DNA of 9,866 bases from Solobacterium sp. (GCA_017536845.1 JAFWCP010000586.1:1-9866); one strand, 5' to 3'. Positions 1-6,469 are shown, counted from the first letter of the stretch. Translations and numbers: made by a program. The notes: generated from the letters alone by a model not told the origin.

Positions 1-175
1 CTGCTTCCCCGTCCGCTACCGCCCTGGCGACCTTTTCACCATAGACAGGATAGTCGCAGGAGCCGTATTCATCGGTGCCGAAGTTAATGACGGTGTGGCC
101 TTTTTCTTCCAGATACTTCTTGATCGTGTTCTTCATGTCGACCGCTGTATGGTCGTTTCCCATTGCAATTCTCAT
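1..175 (-). CDS. rpiB: Ribose-5-phosphate isomerase B, N-terminal part (cut by left window edge)
   Basis: The visible 58 residues begin MRIAMGNDHTAVDMKNTIKK and continue through a FGTDEYGSCDYPVYGEKVA segment. This is the RpiB/LacAB pattern: a first beta strand, the GxDH substrate-binding turn, an amphipathic helix with KxYLEEKGH, and the DYP motif. The enzyme interconverts ribose 5-phosphate and ribulose 5-phosphate in the cytosolic pentose phosphate pathway. Family members are about 145-150 residues, so some 60% lies outside the window. The ATG overlaps the stop of the upstream lgt-like gene in a 4-base ATGA, with an AGAGGAAAAG ribosome binding site inside the end of that gene, so translation is probably coupled. 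The sugar-isomerase relatives LacA/LacB cannot be fully excluded from this part alone, but a single unpaired gene in this context favours RpiB. Confidence 0.88.
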   Translation of the reverse strand, partial: MRIAMGNDHTAVDMKNTIKKYLEEKGHTVINFGTDEYGSCDYPVYGEKVARAVADGEA

Positions 176-930
176 TGTGCTGTCTTTTCCTCTCTTCTTT
201 GTCTTCTCCAGATCAGGTACGCACCCAGCAGGAAGAGGAACAGGGCGATAAACTGGGACGTTGTAAACGGCCCGATATAGCCACGGATCTCATCCCCGCG
301 GATGAATTCAATCATGAATCTGCCGATGCTGTAGAGCATCAGGTATAAGGCGCCGGTATCCTCAGGATGCTTCCCTCTTTCAAGATTTCGCCACAGTATG
401 AAGAAAAGCAGGAAATCCAGGGCTGAGGAGATCAGCTGGGTGGGGATCAGCGGGACACCGGCCGGTGCGAGCGAGCCCTCCGGGAACACCACCCCGAAGT
501 GTGATGTTTCCCTGCCATAGCAGCAGCCGGCCAGAAAACAGCCAAGACGGCCGAATCCCTGGGCCAGGGCTACCGAACAGATCAGGGTGTTGAAGTACTT
601 CATGAAATCCCAGCGGTTCTTCTTCGCATATGCCATCGCGCCAAGGATGCCGCCGATGATGCCGCCGTAGACGACCCAGCCGCCCGAGCCAAGAACCGCA
701 AGAGGGTTCTGCAGGAAAGTCTTCCAGTTGGTCAGGCAGTAGAACAGTTTGGAACAGCCCCAGCCGGCAGCCAGGCAGATAAAGACCAGGTTGTCGATCT
801 TCTCTGTTTCCAGGCCATGCTTTTTCCCCAGCGATTCGCATACATAGAATGCCGCCAGGATGCCCAGGGCGATCATCACCCCGTAACCGTGTATCGTAAC
901 AGGACCAATATGAAACCAGTCATTGTACAT
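172..930 (-). CDS. lgt: Lgt-family membrane protein (prolipoprotein diacylglyceryl transferase-like, divergent)
   Basis: A 252-residue polytopic membrane protein with the Lgt fold signatures in order: HGYGVMIALG (14-23), WVVYGGIIGG (85-94), QGFGRLGCFLAGCCYGR (124-140) and the C-terminal RFMIEFIRGDE (204-214). Lgt transfers diacylglycerol from phosphatidylglycerol to the lipobox cysteine of prolipoproteins at the cytoplasmic membrane. From memory of the classical enzyme, the central signature reads GRxGNFxNGE and is preceded by HGG. Here the positions read GRLGCFLAGCC and YGG, so several usually conserved polar residues are replaced by C, A, C and Y. Similar CCYG variants are annotated as Lgt in many anaerobes, but equivalence of function is inferred. 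The start is supported by GGGAGGAAAAGAC just upstream. It is the middle gene of a DUF308-lgt-rpiB operon. Confidence 0.8.
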   Translation of the reverse strand: MYNDWFHIGPVTIHGYGVMIALGILAAFYVCESLGKKHGLETEKIDNLVFICLAAGWGCSKLFYCLTNWKTFLQNPLAVLGSGGWVVYGGIIGGILGAMAYAKKNRWDFMKYFNTLICSVALAQGFGRLGCFLAGCCYGRETSHFGVVFPEGSLAPAGVPLIPTQLISSALDFLLFFILWRNLERGKHPEDTGALYLMLYSIGRFMIEFIRGDEIRGYIGPFTTSQFIALFLFLLGAYLIWRRQRREEKTAQ

Positions 931-980
931 GTCTTTTCCTCCCGCAACATTCTATGCCAAAAAAAGCAGGAAGAAAAGTT

Positions 981-1619
981 TTATACATGTTCCTCTTCCG
1001 ATTCCACGCTTTCACTCACGACCTCAGCTTCTGTATCCACAACCGTGGGACCTTCTTCCGGAACAACGACGGTTGCCAGATACCGGCTGTAGCCGTTGGC
1101 CAGAAACAGCGTGATGACAAGGTCGGACAGGCCGCAGAAGATCAGCGAGCCGCCGATGACCCGGAACAGCACCGCCTGGGCAGCTGATGCGGACAGGAAG
1201 AACATGACCGCAAACCCCAGGATGATGCTTACAATGGCAAGGATGAAATAGTATTTCGCCTGGCCATACTGAATCCGCAGGGCGGTCACCGCCTGCTGCA
1301 GTTTCAGAAAGCCGCTGGCAACAATGACCAGGCCGAGAAAGATCGGCACCAGGCTGAACAGCAGTTCCCGCTTTGTAATAATCAAAGCCCCGCCCAGCAG
1401 CCATAACAGGCCGTATGCAAATTCATTCCGGTTGAATACCTTCTGGATATCGGTGGTGAAATACAGAATCAGGTTCAGCACCCCGTAGGCAATCATCATG
1501 ATGCCCGAGATGTAGCAGATCACATTTGAAGATGCCTCAGGAAACAGGCAAAGCAGCACCCCGGCCGCAATGAATGCAGCTCCGGTGATGATGCGGCTCC
1601 ATTTCAGTTCCTTTAACAT
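981..1619 (-). CDS. HdeD-like DUF308 six-helix membrane protein
   Basis: A 212-residue protein with six predicted membrane helices in three hairpin pairs (about residues 8-27, 31-52, 66-82, 85-105, 120-142 and 150-172), followed by a short acidic cytoplasmic-type tail (VVDTEAEVVSESVESEEEHV). The repeated pattern of small-residue helices with GxxxIxxG/YGxxNL turns is typical of DUF308/HdeD proteins. These are linked to acid resistance in E. coli but mostly uncharacterised elsewhere. I chose the ATG at 1619 (MLKELKWSRIITG) over an in-frame ATG 18 codons upstream because GAAGGAGG sits 7 bases before it. The gene leads an operon with the Lgt-family gene (50 bases downstream) and rpiB. Its start codon overlaps the -35 of the promoter for the divergent gene. 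Confidence 0.85.
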   Translation of the reverse strand: MLKELKWSRIITGAAFIAAGVLLCLFPEASSNVICYISGIMMIAYGVLNLILYFTTDIQKVFNRNEFAYGLLWLLGGALIITKRELLFSLVPIFLGLVIVASGFLKLQQAVTALRIQYGQAKYYFILAIVSIILGFAVMFFLSASAAQAVLFRVIGGSLIFCGLSDLVITLFLANGYSRYLATVVVPEEGPTVVDTEAEVVSESVESEEEHV

Positions 1620-1646
1620 GACAAGTCCTCCTTCTCTATATATAAT
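1618..1646 (+). promoter_or_regulatory. Sigma-A-type promoter for the D-2-hydroxyacid dehydrogenase
   Basis: ATGACA at 1618-1623 matches the -35 consensus TTGACA at five of six bases. A 17-base spacer leads to a perfect TATAAT at 1641-1646. Transcription would begin near 1653, giving a leader of about 60 bases before the gene at 1715. The -35 overlaps the start codon of the divergent DUF308 gene. This call rests on sequence match only. Confidence 0.7.
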
Positions 1647-1659
1647 GATACCGATTTCC

Positions 1660-1685
1660 GGCGGATCTGCCATGGCAAATCCGCC
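1660..1685. promoter_or_regulatory. 26-bp near-perfect palindrome, candidate operator
   Basis: Twelve of thirteen base pairs are symmetric about the 1672/1673 centre. The core is TGCCATGGCA and the outer arms are GGCGGAT and ATCCGCC; the only mismatch is C1667 against A1678. It lies just downstream of the expected start of the dehydrogenase transcript and upstream of the divergent DUF308 gene. There is no T-run on either side, so it is not a simple terminator. The loop-free symmetry fits a dimeric repressor site, but no binding family can be named. Confidence 0.6.
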
Positions 1686-1714
1686 AAAGCGTATGAAAAA
1701 TAAAGGAGGAAACC

Positions 1715-2647
1715 ATGAAAATCATCTTTGCGACCGACCTGCCCGCTTCAAAACGGGATCGTTTTACTGCCCTGTACAGCGACATTCAGTTCATCAACCG
1801 CAGTCATTATGACCTTTCTGACGTCCTGGACGCAGATGTCATCCTCGGCAACCTGCCCACCGACGTCATCCGCCGGTGCACAAACCTGAAATGGCTGCAG
1901 CTTGACAGTGCCGGCGCCAACAATTACAGCTTCCTGGGCGATGATGTCATTCTGACCAATGCCTCCGGTGCCTATGGCGAAGCCATTTCCGAGCATATGC
2001 TGGCAGCGATGCTGATGGGATTGAAGAATCTTGGCCGCTATTATGACATGCAGAAGGAACATGAATCCTATAACCTTGGTTCCGTCAGGACGATTTCCTG
2101 TCTGAAGGTGCTTTCCGTCGGCATGGGTGATATCGGTTCTTCCTTTGCGCAGAAGCTCTCCCTGCTGGGGGCTGAGGTATACGGTGTCCGCCGCTCCGTC
2201 CATGATGTACCGGACTATGTCAAGGGCATGTATACCATGAAGAATATGGATGACATCCTGCCGGAATGCGACGTCGTTGCCCTTTCCATGCCGGAAACCC
2301 CGGAAACCATCCGGATGTTTGATGAAGCCAGACTGCGCCGCATGAAGAAAGACGCCATCCTGGTCAATGTCGGCCGGGGCTCCGCCGTGGATACGGACGC
2401 TCTGTTCCGGGTCATGCGGGACGGCCATCTGGCGGCGGCCTGCCTGGATGTCACCGACCCTGAACCCCTGCCGAAAAACCATCCCCTCTGGACGGCTGAT
2501 CGGGTATATATCACCCCGCACATTTCCGGAAGGTTCAATGCTGAAGTCACATATGACAAGGTGCTTGCCATCTTCGAAAAGAACCTGAAGCATTATCTGA
2601 ACGGCGAGCCGCTCGAGAATGTGGTGGATAAGAAAATCGGATATTGA
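1715..2647 (+). CDS. D-isomer-specific 2-hydroxyacid dehydrogenase
   Basis: A 310-residue cytosolic oxidoreductase of the D-2-hydroxyacid dehydrogenase family, which interconverts 2-oxoacids and D-2-hydroxyacids with NAD(P)H. The dinucleotide-binding motif GMGDIG is at 136-141. The catalytic triad of the family is present: R221 in VNVGRGSAVD, E250 in DVTDPEPLP and H269 in ITPHISG. HPLW (256-259) is also typical. The residues after the second Rossmann strand are VYGVRRS (155-161), with arginines where NAD-specific members carry an acidic residue, so NADPH preference is inferred. The substrate (glyoxylate, hydroxypyruvate, or a branched or aromatic 2-oxoacid) cannot be read from sequence. The start has AAAGGAGG five bases upstream. 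It appears monocistronic, with its own promoter and a terminator directly after the stop. Confidence 0.92.
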   Translation: MKIIFATDLPASKRDRFTALYSDIQFINRSHYDLSDVLDADVILGNLPTDVIRRCTNLKWLQLDSAGANNYSFLGDDVILTNASGAYGEAISEHMLAAMLMGLKNLGRYYDMQKEHESYNLGSVRTISCLKVLSVGMGDIGSSFAQKLSLLGAEVYGVRRSVHDVPDYVKGMYTMKNMDDILPECDVVALSMPETPETIRMFDEARLRRMKKDAILVNVGRGSAVDTDALFRVMRDGHLAAACLDVTDPEPLPKNHPLWTADRVYITPHISGRFNAEVTYDKVLAIFEKNLKHYLNGEPLENVVDKKIGY

Positions 2648-2673
2648 AAATGTGCCGGTCCGGCACATTTTTT
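2647..2673. terminator. Bidirectional intrinsic terminator between convergent genes
   Basis: TGTGCCGG (2651-2658) pairs with CCGGCACA (2660-2667), and the stem extends through AAAA on the left and TTTT on the right. The T-run of six (2668-2673) ends plus-strand transcripts. On the minus strand the flanking A-run reads as T4. Stop codons lie on either side: the dehydrogenase TGA ends at 2647, and the convergent membrane protein's TGA occupies 2675-2673. The stem is directly abutted by both genes. Confidence 0.88.
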
Positions 2674-3806
2674 CATTCGTTGAACAAGGCGATGCCCTGC
2701 ACGGTATGACTGCCCCCTCTCAATTCCGGAAGAAACGGATACATGAAGCCGCGGCCGCCATGTGTATACGTCAGAATGTTCTCAAGAAGCGGCCGGTCAT
2801 ATTCGGCAGTGTTGGTAAACACGGCTGTGATAATTCCGGACACATTCCCGGCCTGAGCAGGCAGTGAGAAATGCCAGGTCAGTGTACTGCTGTCAAAGGC
2901 ATACGGCCTGCCGGTACAGAGGACACCGTCTGATTCAAAAAAGATCGTACAGTCCGCATCCCTCAGATTTGCCACACCGCCATGGGCAGAAGAACCGACT
3001 TCCAGCCGGACAATTTCAAACGATCGCTCTGCCGGCCCCTGCAGCCAGGTAAACGTGTCCCTGACCATCCATTCATGAGCATCCATCCGGATCAGTTTTT
3101 CTTCAATCTGCAGACGGCCGTCATGCATGATAAACTCTTCTGTCTGTGCGGCTGTTTCCCATGCTTCTGATATTTCAGAAACCGGGCTTCCTTCAGCATA
3201 ATATGCCGGATACCGGTTCAGGCAGTAAGAAGGGACGGCCACAAAAGCCAGAATGGCCAGAAGCCCGGCTGTCAGAATCTTTCCATAGCTCCATGGCAGC
3301 AAGGTCAGCGTAACATCATAGCGCATCAGGCTGCGCCTGAAGGGAATCAGAAGCAACGGCTCAGCAAGCAGAAACAGCAGGCATACGGGTACAGTCCGGA
3401 TCCCGGAAAAGAACATCTGGACAATGCCGCCGACCGCCAGGATCCAAAGTAAACGGCTGCCCTTGCCGCTGGATATGATCAATAACGTCAGTACCGTCAG
3501 CCGTATCGCCAATGCCGCTGCCTTGAGGAAAGGATACCAGGGATACATCGCATTGAATATGGAGCCTCTGAATACAATGGTCAGCAGACTGAACAGCAGC
3601 CCGCCGGCTGATGCAGTCAGGCATTTTCGAAATGCACTGTTTTCACCACGCATCATCAGCAGGCCTGTACAAAGGTATACATACCCTGCCGCAAGCATGA
3701 TTTCATTGAGGGAAGCACCTACCAGGAACAAACCAGTGCAGAGGCAGAAAGCCACCCGCTTCATCGGATGAATCCTGCCGAGATCAGCCAATGATTTTTC
3801 ATTCAT
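2673..3806 (-). CDS. Polytopic membrane protein with extracytoplasmic C-terminal domain, partner of the ECF sigma factor
   Basis: A 377-residue protein of a family I do not recognise. About seven hydrophobic segments (roughly 16-33, 35-52, 62-79, 92-112, 118-135, 138-156 and 176-194) are followed by a soluble domain of about 180 residues (195-377) that hydrophobicity suggests lies outside the membrane. The start at 3806 gives MNEKSLADLG and overlaps the sigma factor's end by 8 bases (ATGAATGA), with AAGAAGGTG upstream. The 8-base overlap implies co-translation with the sigma factor, the usual arrangement for anti-sigma or sensor partners. It has none of the HxxxCxxC zinc motif of ZAS anti-sigma factors. 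The N-terminal cytoplasmic stretch is only about 15 residues, too short for a classical anti-sigma domain. It could instead be a sigma target or a sensor. It shares the bidirectional terminator at its 3' end. Confidence 0.75.
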   Translation of the reverse strand: MNEKSLADLGRIHPMKRVAFCLCTGLFLVGASLNEIMLAAGYVYLCTGLLMMRGENSAFRKCLTASAGGLLFSLLTIVFRGSIFNAMYPWYPFLKAAALAIRLTVLTLLIISSGKGSRLLWILAVGGIVQMFFSGIRTVPVCLLFLLAEPLLLIPFRRSLMRYDVTLTLLPWSYGKILTAGLLAILAFVAVPSYCLNRYPAYYAEGSPVSEISEAWETAAQTEEFIMHDGRLQIEEKLIRMDAHEWMVRDTFTWLQGPAERSFEIVRLEVGSSAHGGVANLRDADCTIFFESDGVLCTGRPYAFDSSTLTWHFSLPAQAGNVSGIITAVFTNTAEYDRPLLENILTYTHGGRGFMYPFLPELRGGSHTVQGIALFNE

Positions 3807-4308
3807 CTTCAAGCACCTTCTTTCGCAGTTTACGGCGCAGCCGATACAGTCTGCCTTCCACGCCTTTGACCGACAGACCGGTTTCACAGGCGATTTCCTT
3901 CAGTTCCTGATCCAGATAATACCTGCGCCAGAACAGTTCACGATCCGATCTTTTCAATGTGCCGACAGCTTCTTCCAGTTCACTGATGCGTTCTCTGATG
4001 CTGTCATCATTACCCACTGCCAGCGCTTCTTCCAGAGGGATGATCGGTACGGTCTTCTTTCTGATGCGGCTGACTGCCGTGCTGCGGGCAATCACGCTCA
4101 GCCAGCTGTTGAAGGAGCCTTTTTCTTCGTCATAATCATCGATGTGATCCCATACCTTCAGAAAGATATCATTCATGCATTCCTGGACGTCCTGGTCATT
4201 GCGCAGGATGGGACGAATCAGATAGCGGACCAGCGGCATGTACGCATCCATCAGATCCGGCAATGCGTTTTCATCTTTGCGTTTCAGCCTTTCCATCAGA
4301 TCCATCAT
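3799..4308 (-). CDS. ECF-type RNA polymerase sigma factor (sigma-70 family)
   Basis: A 169-residue sigma factor with only regions 2 and 4, the size of ECF sigmas. Region 2 spans about 18-85, with DVQECMNDIFLKVWDHIDDY (core-binding and -10 recognition) and SFNSWLSVIARSTAVSRIRKK. Region 4 spans about 113-165, with RELFWRRYYLDQELKEIACE, then GLSVKGVEGRLYRLRRKLRK, the helix-turn-helix that reads the -35. The start at 4308 has AGGAG 7 bases upstream; the second ATG is the next codon and could also be used. The downstream membrane protein overlaps by 8 bases. The target promoters cannot be told from this window, and I saw no convincing sigma-A promoter in front of the gene. The hairpin array lies 70 bases and more upstream. 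Confidence 0.93.
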   Translation of the reverse strand: MMDLMERLKRKDENALPDLMDAYMPLVRYLIRPILRNDQDVQECMNDIFLKVWDHIDDYDEEKGSFNSWLSVIARSTAVSRIRKKTVPIIPLEEALAVGNDDSIRERISELEEAVGTLKRSDRELFWRRYYLDQELKEIACETGLSVKGVEGRLYRLRRKLRKKVLEDE

Positions 4309-4376
4309 TCATCCGCTCCTTCACCCTATCATACGCAGGATTGACTGCCGATCCCACAAAAAAAGCAAAAAAAATG

Positions 4377-4682
4377 GAGACCAATCGTCTCACGCCTCTA
4401 TATCACCTGACCGCGGTCAGTTTATTGCTGTATTTCGCTCCCTGCAGCTCGCAGGGATTTGTCGCTGTATTTCGCTCCGTGAGGTTTCACGGATTTGCTG
4501 CTGTATATCGCTTCATGGCGTTCACCATGAATTTGTCGCTGTATTTCTCTCCGTGAAGGTTTCACGGATTTGTTGCTGTATATCGCTTCATGGCTTTCAC
4601 CATGGATTTGCAGCTGTATTTCACCTCACGGTAAATCGTGAGTTTGTGCGTGTATTTCAATCGTAACGGGGGTGGTTACGAT
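4377..4682. repeat. Tandem array of nine distinct hairpins with a conserved linker (about 37-base period)
   Basis: A conserved linker, ATTTGTCGCTGTATTTCGCT in typical form, recurs with core positions 4427, 4464, 4500, 4538, 4575, 4613 and about 4649 (steps 37, 36, 38, 37, 38, 36). A degenerate copy lies at 4395. Between the linkers sit inverted repeats with different sequences: GAGAC/GTCTC (4377-4391), CTGACCGCGGTCAG (4407-4420), CCCTGC/GCAGGG (4440-4456), CCGTGA/TCACGG (4477-4492), TTCATGG/CCATGAA (4512-4531), CCGTGAA/TTCACGG (4551-4567), TTCATGG/CCATGGA (4587-4606), CTCACG/CGTGAG (4625-4642) and ATCGTAAC/GTTACGAT (4660-4682). The period is not a multiple of three, which argues against a coding repeat. 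The array lies between the divergent sigma and pepT genes, so it could be an RNA, a protein-binding DNA or a recombination-prone repeat. I do not recognise the family. Confidence 0.85.
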
Positions 4683-4760
4683 GTTGTTTCCCAACGCGCT
4701 CAAAGAGTATACTCGTATAACAAATGCTTGTCAACACTTTTTTGAAAAAATTTTGTGTTT

Positions 4761-4790
4761 TATACAGGAAACTCTGCATAATGCTATAAT
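4761..4790 (+). promoter_or_regulatory. Extended -10 promoter for pepT
   Basis: TATAAT at 4785-4790 is preceded by TGC, forming an extended -10 (TGCTATAAT). An 18-base spacer separates it from TATACA (4761-4766), which matches the -35 consensus at four of six bases. Upstream lie A/T runs (T6 and A6 around 4738-4754) that resemble an UP element. Transcription would start near 4797, leaving a leader of only about 20 bases, so the hairpin array would not be part of the transcript from this promoter. Confidence 0.7.
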
Positions 4791-4815
4791 TCTGGAAAGA
4801 AAGAAGGAACCATGT

Positions 4816-6060
4816 ATGACACAGTTTTATGAGCAGGTCAAAGAACGGATGATCCGCTACGCTGAAATTGACACCCAATCCGACTCCCATTCTCAAAAAA
4901 CCCCGACAACGAGGAAGCAGTTTGACCTGGCGGTCATGCTGGAAAAAGAACTCAACGACATCGGCGCAGCCGAAGTATACCTGGACCGTGATGCCTGTGT
5001 TGTCTATGCCTGCCTGCCGGCAAATGTGGCCGCTGATTCATTCGGACTGATCGCCCACATGGATACAGCACCCGATGCTCCGGGAGCCAACGTGAAACCA
5101 TGGGTTCTTGAGCACTATGATGGCAAGGATATTGTCTTAAACGCTGAAAAGCAGATCGTAATGTCGCCAGAGGACTTTCCCAATCTGAAGCACTATATCG
5201 GCCAGGATCTGATCCTGACCGACGGAACCACCCTGCTTGGCGGGGATGACAAAGCATCCATTGCGGCCATCATGACCATGGCGGAATATCTCATTGCCCA
5301 TCCGGAAATCCCTCATGGCCGTATTGCCCTGGCCTTTACGCCGGATGAAGAAGTCGGCGGCCTTGCGAAAGACCTTGATTTTGTCCGTTTTGGGGTTCCG
5401 GTTGCCTATACCCTTGACGGCGACCATCTGGGCTGGTACATGGATGAAACCTTCAACGCTTCCCAGGCTGTCATTACCATCAAAGGGCGCAGCGTGCATA
5501 CCGGCACTGCCAAAGGCATCATGATCAATGCTGCTGAACTTGCCATGGAATTCGTACACGCCCTGCCGGCTGAGCAGAAACCGCAGTATACCGAAGGACG
5601 GGAAGGCTTCTTCCATGTGATTTCCGTTCACGCGGATTGTGAATATGCAAAAATCGAACTGCTGATCCGTGACCATGACGCCCTCCGTTTCAAGGAGCGT
5701 GAAGACATGGTCCTCAGCATCGGCAGCTGGCTGAACCGTCATTATCCCGGTGCTGTTGAGGTAAAGATTGAAGAACAGTACCGATCCATGAAGGAAGTTG
5801 TTGACAAGGTGCCCTGGATGATCACCCGGCTGGTCAAGGCCATCGAAGCCTGCGGCATCCAGCCTGTCCAGGAAGCATTCCGCGGCGGCACGGACGGTTC
5901 TGCCCTGTCCCATCGTGGGCTGCCATGTCCGAACCTGTCGGCAGGATATGAGAATGCCCACGGCCGGTTTGAGTATGTGCCGATCCAGTCCATGGAAAAA
6001 AATGTCGAAATCCTGCTGAAGCTGGCGGAAATCTATGCCGGCGGAAACCCTTGCAGATAA
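4816..6060 (+). CDS. pepT: Peptidase T (tripeptide aminopeptidase)
   Basis: A 414-residue M20-family metallopeptidase, close to the roughly 410 residues usual for PepT. It removes N-terminal residues from tripeptides in the cytosol during peptide utilisation. The di-zinc site is complete: H81 and D83 in GLIAHMDTAPD, D144 in LLGGDDKAS, the catalytic and ligand pair E178/E179 in TPDEEVGG, D201 in YTLDGD, and H382 in GYENAHGRFEYV. The GGTDGS segment (357-362) is also characteristic. The dimerisation domain inserts at about 210-320. I chose the ATG at 4816 (MTQFYEQVKERMIRYAEIDTQSD) because AGAAGGAA sits a few bases upstream and it begins where the family's homology begins. An in-frame ATG 48 codons earlier would precede the promoter. 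No strong terminator follows within 60 bases. Confidence 0.95.
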   Translation: MTQFYEQVKERMIRYAEIDTQSDSHSQKTPTTRKQFDLAVMLEKELNDIGAAEVYLDRDACVVYACLPANVAADSFGLIAHMDTAPDAPGANVKPWVLEHYDGKDIVLNAEKQIVMSPEDFPNLKHYIGQDLILTDGTTLLGGDDKASIAAIMTMAEYLIAHPEIPHGRIALAFTPDEEVGGLAKDLDFVRFGVPVAYTLDGDHLGWYMDETFNASQAVITIKGRSVHTGTAKGIMINAAELAMEFVHALPAEQKPQYTEGREGFFHVISVHADCEYAKIELLIRDHDALRFKEREDMVLSIGSWLNRHYPGAVEVKIEEQYRSMKEVVDKVPWMITRLVKAIEACGIQPVQEAFRGGTDGSALSHRGLPCPNLSAGYENAHGRFEYVPIQSMEKNVEILLKLAEIYAGGNPCR

Positions 6061-6210
6061 ATGATCTGCAAAATCAGAATGAATACAGAGTCGGGTGTAC
6101 AGCCTGGCTTTTTCATGTTCTGCGCATTCTCCTGACTGCTGTTTCATCTGCTGTAACTGACGAGCGGGCTTTCATCCGGAACATCGCTGATTTACCCTGC
6201 CTGTTTCCAT

Positions 6211-6233
6211 TTTCACATATCAATGCTGTGAAA
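6211..6233. promoter_or_regulatory. Inverted repeat TTTCACA-N9-TGTGAAA
   Basis: TTTCACA (6211-6217) and TGTGAAA (6227-6233) form a perfect 7-bp inverted repeat with a 9-base centre. A TACAAT (6237-6242) and a TTCACA (6212-6217) could form a weak promoter with a 19-base spacer reading into the small ORF at 6308, placing the repeat over the promoter. It could equally be a poor hairpin downstream of pepT. Confidence 0.35.
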
Positions 6234-6307
6234 TAATACAATTGTTTTACCCACCGTCAGCAGCACATTCAGTGTATTTGTCGGGCAGCTCAAAGCGAGG
6301 TGTTTCT

Positions 6308-6469
6308 ATGTCAGTACTTCAGGATGCAGTCAAAGAAAATCTTCAAAAGAAATCTGTACGTGCAAAGCCTTTACGCAAAAAATATGCAAAAGCGCCGCAA
6401 AGGAAAAATCCGCATAAAAGCAGTGAGCGGAAAAGCGTATTACCATCCTGTTTATCGCTGCAAAGATAA
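6308..6469 (+). CDS. Doubtful small basic protein (53 residues)
   Basis: Encodes MSVLQDAVKENLQKKSVRAK and a further lysine/arginine-rich tail. It has a plausible GAGGTG ribosome binding site at 6297-6302, five bases before the ATG. No family is recognised. The reading is odd because the overlapping frame starting at 6324 stays open much longer and looks at least as protein-like in its second half (KAVSGKAYYHPVYRCKDKV). The two frames may be halves of one frameshifted gene, or neither may be coding. Lysine and arginine make up a large share, which fits a nucleic-acid-binding or ribosome-associated peptide, but this is not evidence of function. Confidence 0.3.
   Translation: MSVLQDAVKENLQKKSVRAKPLRKKYAKAPQRKNPHKSSERKSVLPSCLSLQR

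Noticed and set aside
1748..2668. Long open frame on the minus strand opposite the dehydrogenase gene
   Set aside because: It is antisense to a gene with complete family motifs, has no supporting motif of its own, and runs through the terminator.
4354..4378. Terminator on the minus strand from the T-rich run (T8, GC, T7)
   Set aside because: There is no stable GC stem directly before the run; the nearest pairing (GAGAC/GTCTC, 4377-4391) is only five base pairs. It also precedes, rather than follows, a gene.
4407..4420. Integron attC-like or IS terminal repeat reading of the first palindromes
   Set aside because: No attC core sites, no integrase or transposase, and no flanking target duplication were visible.
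4238..4666. A plus-strand ORF with repeated peptides (ICRCISL, ICCCISLHG) across the hairpin array
   Set aside because: It starts inside the sigma factor gene on the opposite strand and lacks a ribosome binding site. The repeat period of 36-38 bases is not a multiple of three, so the peptide repeats shift frame; it is a by-product of the DNA repeat.
4377..4682. CRISPR array
   Set aside because: Spacing is regular, but the variable parts are themselves short palindromes of 14-23 bases rather than unique spacers. The repeats are degenerate, and no cas gene is in the window.
5137..6147. Long open frame on the minus strand opposite pepT
   Set aside because: It is a shadow of the GC-rich third positions of pepT, whose zinc-site motifs are complete in the plus frame.
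6271..6300. A further copy of the array linker (GTGTATTTGTCGG)
   Set aside because: Only a core of seven bases (TGTATTT) matches, and there is no flanking hairpin of the array type, so chance is the simpler explanation.
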